DNA of 64,000 bases, from contig VGVB01000004.1 of assembly GCA_016882265.1 (NCBI GenBank), forward strand, positions 1 to 64,000. Reading direction: 5' to 3'. Of the stretch, positions 40,428 through 49,521 are shown piece by piece. Each line of letters opens with the position of its first letter. Positions within the stretch are counted from its first letter, which is position 1. The stretch is from Gammaproteobacteria bacterium. GTDB taxonomy: Bacteria; Pseudomonadota; Gammaproteobacteria; Steroidobacterales; Steroidobacteraceae. The notes below the pieces were generated by a model. The model saw nothing but the letters and a program-made list of their open reading frames with translations. It had not been told where the DNA came from and made no database searches. The translations under genes and the position numbers were made by a program.

Positions 40428-41756
40428 TCAACCAGTCAATATCCGCAGCAGATTCTGATAGTCCTCTGCAGTCCGCCGCTCGGATTCGCGCAGCTCGCGG
40501 ATCCTCTGGCAGGCATGCATTACCGTCGTATGGTCGCGACCGCCGAAGGCATCGCCGATTTCCGGCAGACTGTGGTTAGTCAACTCCCGCGCCAGCGCCA
40601 TCGCCACCTGGCGGGGTCGCGCGATGGAACGGCTGCGTCGCTTCGACAGCAGCTCGGCAACGCGGATCTTGTAGTACTCAGCAATCGTGCGCTGAATGTT
40701 CTCGATCGTCACCAGACGTTCCTGCAGGGCCAGCAGGTCTTTCAACGCCTCGCGGGCAAATTCCAGCGTGACCGGTCGACCGGTGAACCGCGCTGTTGCC
40801 AGCACTCGGCGCAGGGCGCCCTCGAGTTCACGCACGTTCGAACGGATGCGTTTGGCGATGAAGAAAGCAACTTCTTCCGGAAGACTCTCGCCGGTCGCCT
40901 GTGCCTTCGACATCAGGATCGCGACACAGGTCTCGAGTTCCGGCGGCTCGATCGCGACCGTGAGGCCCCAGCCAAAACGTGACTTCAGCCTTTCTTCCAG
41001 GCCGGCTACTTCCTTCGGGTAACGGTCGCAGGTGAGAACGACCTGCCGTTGCCCCTCGAGCAACGCATTGAAGGTGTGAAAGAACTCTTCCTGGGAACGA
41101 TCCTTGCCGGCGAAGAACTGGATGTCATCGATCAGCAGCATGTCGAGCGTCCGATACGCCTGCTTGAACTCGGCGATCGTGTTGTGCTGGAGCGCCCGGA
41201 CCATGTCGCTGACAAAGCGCTCGCTGTGGACGTAGGCGATCCGCGCGCTGTCCTGGCGGGTCCGCAGCAGGTTGCCGACGGCGTACATCAGGTGCGTCTT
41301 GCCGAGACCGACGCCGCCGTAGATGAACAGCGGGTTGTAGGCGCGACCTGGATTCTCGGCGACCTGCACTGCCGCCGCCCGCGCGAGCTGGTTGCTCTTG
41401 CCCTCGACGAAGTTCGCGAAGGTGAAATCCGGATTGACGCGCCCGCCGACGACCAGCGGCTGGCGCTGCCGACCGGGCGGTAGAGGGACGGCCGGGGACG
41501 CCACCCCCTTGAGGCGTGAACCAACCTCCAGTACCAGCCGGGGTCCGGCTCCGGGGCTTCCGGCCCCGATCAGTTCGGCGATGCGGCCATACAGGTGCTG
41601 CTCGATCCAGGAGACCACGAAGCGGTTCGGCGCCAGCAGGCGGAGGGTCCCGTCCTGCTCGATGACCTGCAGTGGCCGCACCCAGGTGTTGAACTGCTGC
41701 TCCGGTATCTCGCTCTCCAACTGATTCAGACAGCGATGCCAAAGCGAGCCCTGCAC
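40428..41756 (-). CDS. dnaA: Chromosomal replication initiator DnaA
   Basis: DnaA binds 9-bp boxes at the origin and opens the DNA. The 442-residue protein has domain I ([26 protein letters not shown]), a short linker, the AAA+ domain (Walker [10 protein letters not shown] near 147-155, Walker [15 protein letters not shown]) and domain IV with the DnaA-box signature [19 protein letters not shown] 41756 is chosen because it gives the family N-terminus and has a strong GAGGGGG 7 nt upstream. A longer frame back to 41846 would run into the DnaA box region. Confidence 0.95.
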   Translation of the reverse strand: MQGSLWHRCLNQLESEIPEQQFNTWVRPLQVIEQDGTLRLLAPNRFVVSWIEQHLYGRIAELIGAGSPGAGPRLVLEVGSRLKGVASPAVPLPPGRQRQPLVVGGRVNPDFTFANFVEGKSNQLARAAAVQVAENPGRAYNPLFIYGGVGLGKTHLMYAVGNLLRTRQDSARIAYVHSERFVSDMVRALQHNTIAEFKQAYRTLDMLLIDDIQFFAGKDRSQEEFFHTFNALLEGQRQVVLTCDRYPKEVAGLEERLKSRFGWGLTVAIEPPELETCVAILMSKAQATGESLPEEVAFFIAKRIRSNVRELEGALRRVLATARFTGRPVTLEFAREALKDLLALQERLVTIENIQRTIAEYYKIRVAELLSKRRSRSIARPRQVAMALARELTNHSLPEIGDAFGGRDHTTVMHACQRIRELRESERRTAEDYQNLLRILTG

Positions 41757-41832
41757 GAGTATCCCCCTCGTTATCCGGCCGGTCACAGGAATGGCCGGTG
41801 AGTCTATAGCGTCAGACGGCGCGGCGCCATAG

Positions 41833-41841
41833 TTATCCACA
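41833..41841 (+). promoter_or_regulatory. Perfect DnaA box; candidate origin or dnaA autoregulation site
   Basis: TTATCCACA matches the DnaA consensus exactly. It lies 77 nt upstream of the dnaA start, in the 263-nt dnaA-rpmH gap where many gammaproteobacteria (for example Pseudomonas) have oriC. Only one perfect box and no AT-rich unwinding region are seen, so an origin here is possible but not shown. Confidence 0.6.
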
Positions 41842-41850
41842 AGCAAGAGC

Positions 41851-41948
41851 TGCCGGTGTTGCGGTTTCGGCTGGCTGACTCATCCGGACCGGAAAGGCTG
41901 TGGACCGGATTGGGCACTGCCGCGCCAACCGAAACCGTAACACCGGCA
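41851..41948. repeat. 98-bp interrupted palindrome in the dnaA-rpmH gap
   Basis: The arms 41851-41874 and 41925-41948 are inverted copies matching at 22 of 24 bases. Inside them a second pair, ATCCGGACC (41882-41890) and GGACCGGAT (41902-41910), matches at 8 of 9, with GGAAAGGCTGT as the tip. The whole could extrude as a cruciform next to the perfect DnaA box. Confidence 0.7.
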
Positions 41949-41949
41949 C
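41928..41949 (+). repeat. 22-bp dispersed repeat, copy 2 (right arm of the palindrome)
   Basis: This is an exact match over 22 bases to 8493-8514 in tatB. It forms most of the right arm of the inverted repeat; the left arm is an inverted, slightly diverged copy (41851-41874). Confidence 0.75.
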
Positions 41950-41958
41950 GTCCACCGG

Positions 41959-41987
41959 TTGACAGCGGCGGCCGGGGTTCTTACGCT
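41959..41987 (+). promoter_or_regulatory. Promoter of rpmH-rnpA-yidD-yidC
   Basis: A perfect -35 TTGACA (41959-41964) is followed by a 17-bp spacer and a -10-like TACGCT (41982-41987). The transcript would start near 41994, 27 nt before the rpmH ATG. A strong promoter is expected for a ribosomal protein gene. Confidence 0.65.
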
Positions 41988-42020
41988 TGCCGGCCCTTTC
42001 CGGAGCCGCAGCCCGCCGCC

Positions 42021-42167
42021 ATGAAGCGTACGTACCAGCCCAGCAAGATCAAGCGCAAGCGTACGCACGGATTCCGCGCGCGCATGGCGACGAAGAAGGG
42101 CCGCCAGGTCCTGAAGCGCCGTCGCGCCAAAGGTCGCCGCCGGCTTGCGGTGTCTGCCAGCCGCTGA
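42021..42167 (+). CDS. rpmH: Ribosomal protein bL34
   Basis: This is a 48-residue basic protein of the large ribosomal subunit. [30 protein letters not shown] is nearly the family consensus and the C-terminus has the usual Arg/Lys-rich [14 protein letters not shown]. It heads the conserved rpmH-rnpA-yidD-yidC run that diverges from dnaA. The last four bases (CTGA) may also start rnpA. Confidence 0.98.
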   Translation: MKRTYQPSKIKRKRTHGFRARMATKKGRQVLKRRRAKGRRRLAVSASR

Positions 42168-42535
42168 CGATCGCCGCCACGTCGGCGCAGTACCGGTATC
42201 GTGCTGCCCAGCGACTGCGCTCTGCCGCGCCGTTCGAGCGCGTGCGCAGGTTCGGGCGCCGCGACGGTGACGCGTTGTTCGGGCTGCAATACGCAGCCAA
42301 CGAACTTGGCACTGCGCGACTGGGCATGGCCGTCGGCCTGAAGGTTGCCGGCAGTGCGGTGGAGCGGAACCGGCTGCGCCGGTTGATTCGCGAGTCGTTC
42401 AGGCTGCATTGCCGCGAACTGCCCGCGGTCGATCTGTGTGTGACCGCCAGAGCTGCGGCCCGCGGGGCGACGGGGAAGGAATTGCTGGTGAGTCTCGACA
42501 GGCTGTGGGGCAGGGTCCGGCGCGAGCAGAGATGA
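42164..42535 (+). CDS. rnpA: Ribonuclease P protein component
   Basis: RnpA is the protein part of RNase P, which trims the 5' ends of tRNA precursors. The conserved region runs from [17 protein letters not shown] through [32 protein letters not shown], the RNR signature. No ATG, GTG or TTG precedes the conserved part in this frame after rpmH begins. The next GTG (42242) is too late and would cut off the conserved N-terminal helix. The start given is CTG 42164, which forms a CTGA overlap with the rpmH stop and gives 123 residues, close to E. coli RnpA (119). That start is an inference. Confidence 0.85.
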   Translation: MTIAATSAQYRYRAAQRLRSAAPFERVRRFGRRDGDALFGLQYAANELGTARLGMAVGLKVAGSAVERNRLRRLIRESFRLHCRELPAVDLCVTARAAARGATGKELLVSLDRLWGRVRREQR

Positions 42536-42756
42536 TGAAGCGATTGCTGCAGATGCTGATCCGCGGTTACCGCTGGTTCCTGAGCCCGTTGCTCGGGCCG
42601 AACTGTCGTTACCACCCGAGCTGCTCCGCGTACGCGCTCGAAGCACTGGAGCTGCATGGAGCTGGTCGCGGCACCTGGCTGGCGGTCTGTCGTATCGGGC
42701 GCTGTCATCCGTGGCACGAGGGCGGATATGACCCGGTTCCGGAGAGGCGCTGCTGA
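42532..42756 (+). CDS. yidD: Membrane protein insertion efficiency factor YidD
   Basis: This is a 74-residue protein associated with membrane protein insertion alongside YidC. An amphipathic N-terminus ([36 protein letters not shown]) carries the family cysteines, and the C-terminus has [17 protein letters not shown]. The ATG overlaps the rnpA stop, and its own stop shares a base with the yidC start (TGATG), so all three are tightly coupled. Confidence 0.95.
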   Translation: MMKRLLQMLIRGYRWFLSPLLGPNCRYHPSCSAYALEALELHGAGRGTWLAVCRIGRCHPWHEGGYDPVPERRC

Positions 42757-44462
42757 TGGATAACGTCCGCATCATGCTCTGGCTCGCGCTGCTGTTCGTC
42801 GTGTGGCTGAACGTGGATGCGTGGATGAAGGACCGGGCGCCAGCCGAGCCCCCGCCGGCGGCGGCATCGCCCGCGGCACAGGAGAGAGACGCCGGAAGTC
42901 CGGCGGCCAGCAGCGGTGGCCAGCTTGCGGATGCCGTGCCGACGCTCACCGGCAGGCCAGAAATCGCCGCGGCCGCCGCTGACCCCGGCGCCGGCACGGT
43001 ACCACCGGCAGATCAGGCGACAGTGCGGGTCGCCACCGACGTACTCGAGCTGGAGGTCGCACTGGTCGGCGGCGATGTCATCCGCGCCGATATCCTGCGT
43101 TACCCTTTGCGCAAGGAGAATCCGGGTACTCCGGTCCGGCTCTTCGATCATGGAACGGCGGGTTCCCGCTTCCTGTTCCAGTCCGGCCTGACCACCGGCG
43201 AGGTCGACCGGAGTGAACCGAATCACAAGGCGCTGTTCGCGGCCGAGGCACGGGAATACCGGCTGGAGAACGGTCGCGACGAGCTGCGGATCCCGCTGCG
43301 CTGGGCCGCTGGCTCGGGCCTCACGGTAACGAAGACGTACACGTTGCGCCGCGGCTCGTATGTGGTCGATATCGCCTATCAGGTCGACAACGCGGGCGGG
43401 CAGCCGGTCCGGCTGGCGTCGTACGCGCAGTTGCTGCGGCATTGGGAAGAGGTCAAGCGCTCGATGTGGGACGTCGAGAGCTACGCGTTCCGCGGACCGG
43501 CGATCTTCGATGGCGAAGGCTACCGCAAGCTCGACGTCGAGGACGAGGAGGACCAGGCGCTGTCGCTGCAGGTCACGAACGGCTGGGTTGGCGCCCTGCA
43601 GCACCATTTCGTTGCGGCGATCGTGCCGGCTGCGGGGCTGCCATATCAGTACGAACTGCGCGTGCAGGACCGCGACTACCTGCTGCGCGTGGTCGGTCCG
43701 GCGCAGACGGCGGAACCGGGTCGCCGGCTGGAATTCAGCGAACGGCTGTTCGTGGGCCCGAAGCTGCAGGAGCAGCTCGAGCAGGCCGGCCCGAAGCTGG
43801 AACTGACCGCCGACTACGGCAAGCTGACGATTCTCGCGCAGCCGCTGTTCTGGCTGCTGTCACGGGTCTACGAGCTGATCGGCAACTGGGGCTGGGCGAT
43901 CGTGCTGGTGACGGTGCTGATCAAGGCCGTGTTCTACAAGCTGTCGGAGACCAGCGGCCGCTCGATGGCGAAGATGCGCACGGTGGCGCCGCGGCTGAAG
44001 TCGATCCAGGAGCGCTACAAGGACGACCGCGAGGGCCAGGCCCGCGCGATGATGGAGCTGTACAAGCGCGAGAAGATCAACCCGGTCGCCGGCTGCCTGC
44101 CGATGCTGGTGCAGATCCCGTTCTTCCTCGCCTTCTACTGGGTGCTGCTCGAGAGCGTGGAAATGCGCCAGGCGCCGTTCATGGGCTGGCTGCAGGACCT
44201 GTCCGTGCGCGACCCGTACTTCATCCTGCCGCTGCTGATGGGCGGCGCGATGTTCCTGCAATTCAAGCTGAACCCGACGCCGCCGGATCCGGTGCAGGCC
44301 AAGGTGTTCGCATTCATGCCCGTGGTGATGACGGTGATGTTCATGTGGTTCCCGTCCGGCCTGGTGCTGTACTGGCTGACCAACACCTTGCTGTCGATTG
44401 CGCAGCAGTGGAAGATCAACCGGGTCGTCGAGGCCGAGGCGAAGAAGCAGCGCAGCGGCTGA
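42756..44462 (+). CDS. yidC: Membrane protein insertase YidC
   Basis: YidC (Oxa1 family) inserts and folds inner-membrane proteins, alone or with SecYEG. It is 568 residues. An N-terminal helix (RIMLWLALLFVVWLNVDAWM) is followed by an Ala/Pro-rich linker, the large periplasmic P1 domain of Gram-negative YidC (about 85-345) and the conserved five-helix core: GNWGWAIVLVTVLIKAVFYKLSETSGRSMAKM, NPVAGCLPMLVQIPFFLAFYWVL, and FPSGLVLYWLTNTLLSIAQQW. mnmE usually comes next in this position; here a glucokinase gene is inserted first. Confidence 0.97.
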   Translation: MDNVRIMLWLALLFVVWLNVDAWMKDRAPAEPPPAAASPAAQERDAGSPAASSGGQLADAVPTLTGRPEIAAAAADPGAGTVPPADQATVRVATDVLELEVALVGGDVIRADILRYPLRKENPGTPVRLFDHGTAGSRFLFQSGLTTGEVDRSEPNHKALFAAEAREYRLENGRDELRIPLRWAAGSGLTVTKTYTLRRGSYVVDIAYQVDNAGGQPVRLASYAQLLRHWEEVKRSMWDVESYAFRGPAIFDGEGYRKLDVEDEEDQALSLQVTNGWVGALQHHFVAAIVPAAGLPYQYELRVQDRDYLLRVVGPAQTAEPGRRLEFSERLFVGPKLQEQLEQAGPKLELTADYGKLTILAQPLFWLLSRVYELIGNWGWAIVLVTVLIKAVFYKLSETSGRSMAKMRTVAPRLKSIQERYKDDREGQARAMMELYKREKINPVAGCLPMLVQIPFFLAFYWVLLESVEMRQAPFMGWLQDLSVRDPYFILPLLMGGAMFLQFKLNPTPPDPVQAKVFAFMPVVMTVMFMWFPSGLVLYWLTNTLLSIAQQWKINRVVEAEAKKQRSG

Positions 44463-44490
44463 AAGCAGCGCGGGCCTGCGGGGTGGCGAC

Positions 44491-45441
44491 ATGATCCTCG
44501 TCGGCGATATCGGCGGCACGCATGCACGGCTCGCACTCGCACGGCCGGTCGTCGCCGGCTGGCGCTTCGAACCCCAGCGTATCCTGTCGGCGCGCGACGA
44601 CGTGGCCGCGGCTGTCGCCGATTTTCTGGCCGCGGCCGGCCGGCCACAGCTTGCGGCCGCGGCTTTCTGCGGCGCCGGGCCGGTGGCCGCGGATGGCAGC
44701 ATCCGGCTCGTCAACGCGGCGGTCGAGTTGCAGCCGGCGGCCTTGTGCCGCGCGACCGGGCTGCCACGGGTGATCCTCGTCAACGACTTCGCCGCGGTCG
44801 CCCATGCGACGGTAAGCCTGCCGGCTACCGCGCTGCGGCATTGCGGCGGTGGGGCGCCCGCGCCGGACGCGCCGCGCGTCGTGCTCGGGGCGGGCACGGG
44901 GCTCGGTGTCGCGATCGCGGCACCGCGGCCCGGCGACTGGTGCGTGATCAGTGGCGATGGCGGTCACGCGGATCTGGCGCCGCTCGATGCCCAGGACTTG
45001 CCGGTGTGGCAGCGCCTCTGTGAGCGCCATGGCCGGGTATCCGCCGAGACGGTGCTCAGCGGCCCCGGGCTCGCGCGTCTGTACGCTGCGCTCGGCGCGG
45101 CACGTGCGCTGCCGGCGCCGGAGATCGCCGCCGCCGCGTGGCGCGGCGAGCCGCAGGCAACGCAGGCGGTGCAGATGTTTACGCGCTGGCTCGGTGCGGT
45201 AGCCGGCAACCTGGCGCTGACGGCGGGCGCGCGCGGTGGCGTGTACCTGGCGGGCGGTATCGTGCCGGCGTGGGGCGAGCGCTTCGACGCCCGACGGTTC
45301 CGCGCGAGCTTTGAGGACAAAGCGCCGTTCACGGACTGGCTGCGCGCGCTACCGAGCTACGTCGTGACCGAGCCGCAGCCCGGCCTCTGGGGCCTGGCGA
45401 CGCTGGCTCGGGAGTCGCTGTCACGCCATCGGCTGGCATGA
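44491..45441 (+). CDS. glk: Glucokinase
   Basis: This enzyme phosphorylates glucose with ATP. The 316-residue protein has the ATP motif GDIGGTHARLALA (residues 5-17), LVNDFAAVAHA with the catalytic Asp, the LGAGTGLGVA phosphate loop, and HGRVSAETVLSGPGLARLY. In the sugar-binding motif usually reading EGGH, Glu is replaced by Asp (SGDGGHADLAPL). ATG 44491 has GGGG upstream. The stop overlaps mnmE (ATGA). Its position between yidC and mnmE is unusual. Confidence 0.92.
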   Translation: MILVGDIGGTHARLALARPVVAGWRFEPQRILSARDDVAAAVADFLAAAGRPQLAAAAFCGAGPVAADGSIRLVNAAVELQPAALCRATGLPRVILVNDFAAVAHATVSLPATALRHCGGGAPAPDAPRVVLGAGTGLGVAIAAPRPGDWCVISGDGGHADLAPLDAQDLPVWQRLCERHGRVSAETVLSGPGLARLYAALGAARALPAPEIAAAAWRGEPQATQAVQMFTRWLGAVAGNLALTAGARGGVYLAGGIVPAWGERFDARRFRASFEDKAPFTDWLRALPSYVVTEPQPGLWGLATLARESLSRHRLA

Positions 45442-46790
45442 CTGGCACGATCAGCGACCGCGACGACACGATCGTCGCGCCGGCGACGCCGCCGGGCCGC
45501 GGCGGCATCGGCATCGTGCGCATTTCCGGTCCGGCCACGCGCGGCATCGCCACGGCGATGCTCGGTGCGGTACCGGCGGCACGGCACGCGGCGCTGACGA
45601 CGTTCAGCGACGCTGGCGGCGAGAGTATCGACAGCGGAATCGCGCTGTTCTTTCCGGCGCCGCACTCGTTTACCGGTGAGGACGTGCTGGAGCTGCATGG
45701 GCACGGCGGGCCGGTGGTGATGGACCGGCTGGTCGCGCGCGCGATCGGACTGGGTGCGCGCAACGCGCGTCCCGGTGAGTTCAGCGAGCGCGCGTTCCTG
45801 AACGGCAAGCTCGACCTTGCCCAGGCGGAAGCGATCGCCGACCTGATTGCGGCCGGCTCGGAAGAAGCAGCGCGGGCCGCGCTGCGCTTGCTGTCCGGCG
45901 AGTTCTCGCGGGCGATTGGTGAGCTCGCGGCGCGGATCATGGAGCTGCGCGTGCTGGTCGAGGCCGCAATCGACTTTCCCGACGAGGAGGTCGAGTTCCT
46001 GGGCGAAGCGGCGGTGCGGGAGCGGGCCGGGGACATCAGCACGCGGTTCGAACAGATCAGCCGGCTTGCCGGCCAGGGGCGGCTGCTGCGCGACGGGCTG
46101 CGCGTCGTGATCGCCGGCCGGCCCAACGCCGGCAAGTCGAGCCTGCTGAATGCGCTCGCCGGCCATGAGGCCGCGATCGTCACGCCCATTCCGGGCACCA
46201 CACGCGACGCACTGCGCGAGCACATCCAGATCGACGGCCTGCCGCTGCATGTCGTGGATACGGCGGGCCTGCGTGAGACCAGCGATGTCGTCGAGAGCGA
46301 GGGCGTCCGCCGCACGCTGGGCGAGATCAGGGGCGCCGACCTCGTGCTGTACGTCGTCGATGCGGCGGCGGGTCTCGACCCGGCCGAGCGCGCGCACGTG
46401 GCGGATGCGCCGGCCGTGGCGGTCGTCTGGAACAAGACCGACCTGACCGCGGCACAGGCCGCGCCGACCGACCTGCCGGTGCCAGTCCTGCCGGTCTCGG
46501 CGCTGACCGGCGCGGGCATGCCGGCACTGCGTGAGCGGCTCAAGGCGCTGGCGGGCTACCAGCCGGCCGGTGCGGGGGTCTGGTCTGCGCGTCGCCGCCA
46601 CCTCGATGCGCTGGGGCGAGCGAGTCGGCATGTGGTCGCCGCCGCCGCGCGGCTTGCCGACCGGACGGCTTGCGAGCTGGTCGCGGAGGAACTGCGGCTC
46701 GCCCAGCAGGCGCTCGGTGAGATCACCGGCGAGGTGACCAGCGACGAACTGCTGGCGGCGGTGTTCGCGGACTTCTGCATCGGCAAGTGA
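45438..46790 (+). CDS. mnmE: tRNA uridine-5-carboxymethylaminomethyl(34) synthesis GTPase MnmE
   Basis: MnmE acts with MnmG to modify wobble uridine 34 of several tRNAs. The 450-residue protein has an N-terminal formyl-THF-binding domain (DDTIVAPATPPGRGGIGIVRISG), a helical domain, and an inserted G domain with G1 GRPNAGKSS (227-235), G2 TPIPGTTRD, G3 DTAGLRE and G4 NKTD. The C-terminus ends FCIGK with the catalytic Cys. All required motifs are intact. Confidence 0.98.
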   Translation: MTGTISDRDDTIVAPATPPGRGGIGIVRISGPATRGIATAMLGAVPAARHAALTTFSDAGGESIDSGIALFFPAPHSFTGEDVLELHGHGGPVVMDRLVARAIGLGARNARPGEFSERAFLNGKLDLAQAEAIADLIAAGSEEAARAALRLLSGEFSRAIGELAARIMELRVLVEAAIDFPDEEVEFLGEAAVRERAGDISTRFEQISRLAGQGRLLRDGLRVVIAGRPNAGKSSLLNALAGHEAAIVTPIPGTTRDALREHIQIDGLPLHVVDTAGLRETSDVVESEGVRRTLGEIRGADLVLYVVDAAAGLDPAERAHVADAPAVAVVWNKTDLTAAQAAPTDLPVPVLPVSALTGAGMPALRERLKALAGYQPAGAGVWSARRRHLDALGRASRHVVAAAARLADRTACELVAEELRLAQQALGEITGEVTSDELLAAVFADFCIGK

Positions 46791-46876
46791 GCCCCACCCG
46801 CGGCTCGTGGCGCATTGCCAACCCGCGCGAAACAGGGTAACAGACGACGCCCAGGTCAGTCGTAGCGGCAGGTGCC

Positions 46877-47014
46877 ATGGATCCGGCGCAATCCCTCGAA
46901 TCCCTGCGGTTTGAGCCGGAGCGGCGCCAGTTCCTGCTGGCGCCGCGCTGGCACGGGCGCGAGCACTACCCGGAAGTGTTCGGCGGGCCGGAAGCGCCAC
47001 CGCCCGGGCCGTAG
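46877..47014 (+). CDS. Possible small protein of 45 residues
   Basis: This open frame runs from ATG to TAG in the 244-nt gap between mnmE and the TonB-dependent receptor. It reads MDPAQSLESLRFEPERRQFL then LAPRWHGREHYPEVFGG. Codon choice is GC-rich at third positions like real genes here, and the composition is charged and balanced. I recognise no family and see only a weak ribosome-binding site (GGCAGG). It may be real or chance. Confidence 0.3.
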   Translation: MDPAQSLESLRFEPERRQFLLAPRWHGREHYPEVFGGPEAPPPGP

Positions 47015-47034
47015 CCGGGGCGGTGACGCGGCGC

Positions 47035-49470
47035 TCAGAACTTCTGCGAGAACTTCAGCCCGATCGTCCGCGGCGGAGTCGTCACGACGTACGGCTGTGC
47101 GCCGCAGACGCTCTGCGCGCACTGCGCGAAGCGATACAGCATCGCGCGTTCGTCGAAGACGTTGCTGACGTTCAGCTCGATCGTGTAGTTGCTGCGGCTG
47201 AAGCCGGTCGAGAAATCGACGATCTCGTAACCGGGCTGGTCGTGGAGGATGCTGTTCTCGTAGTCACGCAGATCGGCGCGGCTCTTGCCCTTGTGCACCA
47301 GCGACGCGCTCCAGTACGAGTCCCAGCTACCAAGCTGGAAATCCTGGCGCAGGGTCAGGTTGGCCTTGAACTCCGGCGTCACTGGCAGCTCGGTGCCCTT
47401 GGGGGCTTCCGGCGGCACGAAGTCGGTCGTGTCACCGTCGTCGTCGCGGTCGTAGAAGTCAGGGCAGGGATCCACCGCGACCGGGATCTGCGTCGCCGGA
47501 TCGACGAAGCCGCAGTAGGCCGCCGACAGCTCGGAGTCGATGTAGGCAATGCCGCCTGAGACCTGAAATGAATCGGTCACCGCCCAGGTCAGGTCCATCT
47601 CGAGGCCGCGAATCCGCGCCGCCGCCGCGTTCTTGATTTCCGTCAGGCCGTTCTGCCCGAGCAGGGCGAACTGGAAATCATCCCAGTCCTCCTGGAACAC
47701 GGCGCCGTTGAAGCGCAGCTGCCCGCCGGCCCAGGTGGTCTTCCAGCCAAACTCGTAGTTGGTCAGGAAGTCCGAGTCGTACGGCGGCAGCGTGCCGCGG
47801 CGATTGATGCCGCCGGGACGGAAGCCCCTGGACCAGGTCAGGTAGACCATGCGGTCGTCGTCGATCCGGTAGCTCAGGTTGAGCTTGTGGGTCGAGTCGC
47901 TTTCCTTGGTGGTCTTGTCCATGAACTTGCAGGGCGCACCGTTGAACGGCTCGGTCAGGCCGAGAGCGTTGCACTGGAACTCGCCGCTCGACGACCAGCC
48001 CCAGTCGGCGTAACCGAAGAAGCCCTCCAGCGAATTTTCGGCTTCGAAGAAGCGCAGGCCGCCGGTCACGGTCAGCTTGTCCGTCAGGTCATAGCTCAGC
48101 TCGCCGAACAGCGCGCGATCGCGGTCCACGCGCAACTGCTTGGTCAGCCAGATCGTGTCCGGCCAGCCGGTGACTGAGAGCGGGCCGGCGAGGTTCTCGA
48201 CGAGGTAGCGCTGCTGGATGTCGTGGCCCTGGCGCTGGAAGAACAGGCCGCCGACGAAGCGCAGGCGGCGGTCCACCGGTGTCGCGATGCGCAGCTCGTG
48301 CGTGAACCGCTCGTAACGATCGCGGCCCTGGATGTACTGGCCGATGGTCGGGTTGCCATCGTCGTCGGTGATATAGAGCGAGAAGCCGGAGTAGTAGTCG
48401 TAGAAGTAGGAATAGTCCGAGTAGTCGGACTGCGTGTCGCCATCCCGATTCAGGAAGGCGCCGGCGTAGGTGACATCGAGGTTGGCGATCTTGCCCTCAA
48501 CGGTCAGCGCTGCCTGCGCCCAACGATCTTTCGCGGTGTTGGGGTAGAACTTGCGGACCTGCAGTTCACCGATTGACGGGTCATAGCCGTAGACGCCATC
48601 GGCCTTCTGTTCCTGGGCCATGATCGTCGGCGAGATGGTCCAGCTTTCGCCGAGGTCGACGCGCAGCGCGGCGCGTGCACCGACCGTATCGACCTCATTG
48701 AAGTCTTTCTTCGCCAGCGCCGTGCTGTCGAGCGTGCAGGGAGCTTCATCTTCAAGATAGTCGGCGCAGGCCGGCCAGGTGCGGGTCGCCGCGACGTTGT
48801 CGATGAAGCCGCCATCGCGCCGGGCCCAGCCGACCAGGCGGATCGCGGACCTTTCGCCGAGCGGCAGATTCACGTAGCCCTCGGCCAGGTAGCCGGTGCT
48901 GCCCTTGCTGACCGTGTTGCCCTCGACGCCCCAGGCCGCCGAGAAGCCGGACGGATCCGGCTTGTTGGTGATGATGCGGATCGTGCCGGCCTGTGAACTC
49001 GCGCCATACAGAGTGCCCTGCGGGCCGGCGAGCGCCTCGACGCGCGCGATGTCGTACAGATGCACGTCGAGCGCACCCTGAATCGTCGTGATCGGCTGCT
49101 CGTCGAGGTAGATGCCAACCGATGGCAGCGGGCCGGAGTGATTGCCGTCGCCGCCGCTGGCGACACCGCGCATGTAGACGAGCGCGTAACCAGGTCCGAA
49201 GGTCTGGTAGGAGACCGACGGCAGGTGCTTCACGTAGTCGTCGAACTTCTGGATATTCAGCTCATCCAGTTTCGCCGTGCTGAAGGCCTGGATGCTGAGG
49301 GGGATGCTCTGGATGTTCTCCTCGCCACGCTTCTGCGCGGTGACGATGATCTCCTCCAGAGTCGATTGCGCGTGCGCCGGGGCGATCGCGAGCAGGATCG
49401 CGGACGCAAGTGGCGCTTTCGCAACAAGGGAAGCAGGGCGCTGGGACGGACGGTTCTTCGAGCGTTGCAT
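47035..49470 (-). CDS. TonB-dependent outer-membrane receptor
   Basis: This is an 811-residue outer-membrane active transporter driven by TonB. A signal peptide (to about residue 34, ALASAILLAIAPAHA-like) is followed by a TonB box-like EEIIVTAQKR, the plug domain with YMRGVASGGDG, VGIYLDEQPI and LAGPQGTLYGASSQAGTIRIITNKP, and a 22-strand barrel. The last strand ends in aromatic LKFSQKF, as required by the BAM insertion machinery. The sequence resembles receptors of the iron-complex or unspecified substrate class of proteobacteria. It follows the TPR-sulfotransferase gene by 51 nt on the same strand. Confidence 0.95.
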   Translation of the reverse strand: MQRSKNRPSQRPASLVAKAPLASAILLAIAPAHAQSTLEEIIVTAQKRGEENIQSIPLSIQAFSTAKLDELNIQKFDDYVKHLPSVSYQTFGPGYALVYMRGVASGGDGNHSGPLPSVGIYLDEQPITTIQGALDVHLYDIARVEALAGPQGTLYGASSQAGTIRIITNKPDPSGFSAAWGVEGNTVSKGSTGYLAEGYVNLPLGERSAIRLVGWARRDGGFIDNVAATRTWPACADYLEDEAPCTLDSTALAKKDFNEVDTVGARAALRVDLGESWTISPTIMAQEQKADGVYGYDPSIGELQVRKFYPNTAKDRWAQAALTVEGKIANLDVTYAGAFLNRDGDTQSDYSDYSYFYDYYSGFSLYITDDDGNPTIGQYIQGRDRYERFTHELRIATPVDRRLRFVGGLFFQRQGHDIQQRYLVENLAGPLSVTGWPDTIWLTKQLRVDRDRALFGELSYDLTDKLTVTGGLRFFEAENSLEGFFGYADWGWSSSGEFQCNALGLTEPFNGAPCKFMDKTTKESDSTHKLNLSYRIDDDRMVYLTWSRGFRPGGINRRGTLPPYDSDFLTNYEFGWKTTWAGGQLRFNGAVFQEDWDDFQFALLGQNGLTEIKNAAAARIRGLEMDLTWAVTDSFQVSGGIAYIDSELSAAYCGFVDPATQIPVAVDPCPDFYDRDDDGDTTDFVPPEAPKGTELPVTPEFKANLTLRQDFQLGSWDSYWSASLVHKGKSRADLRDYENSILHDQPGYEIVDFSTGFSRSNYTIELNVSNVFDERAMLYRFAQCAQSVCGAQPYVVTTPPRTIGLKFSQKF

Positions 49471-49521
49471 TGTTGGGACCTCCCGCTGGATCGGCGAAGT
49501 TTACGCCTTATCGGGCGCGGT

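Noticed and set aside
41987..42535. rnpA starting at TTG 41987 and containing rpmH
   Set aside because: The TTG lies in the predicted -10 of the rpmH promoter and the extra residues resemble no RnpA; kept only as an alternative.
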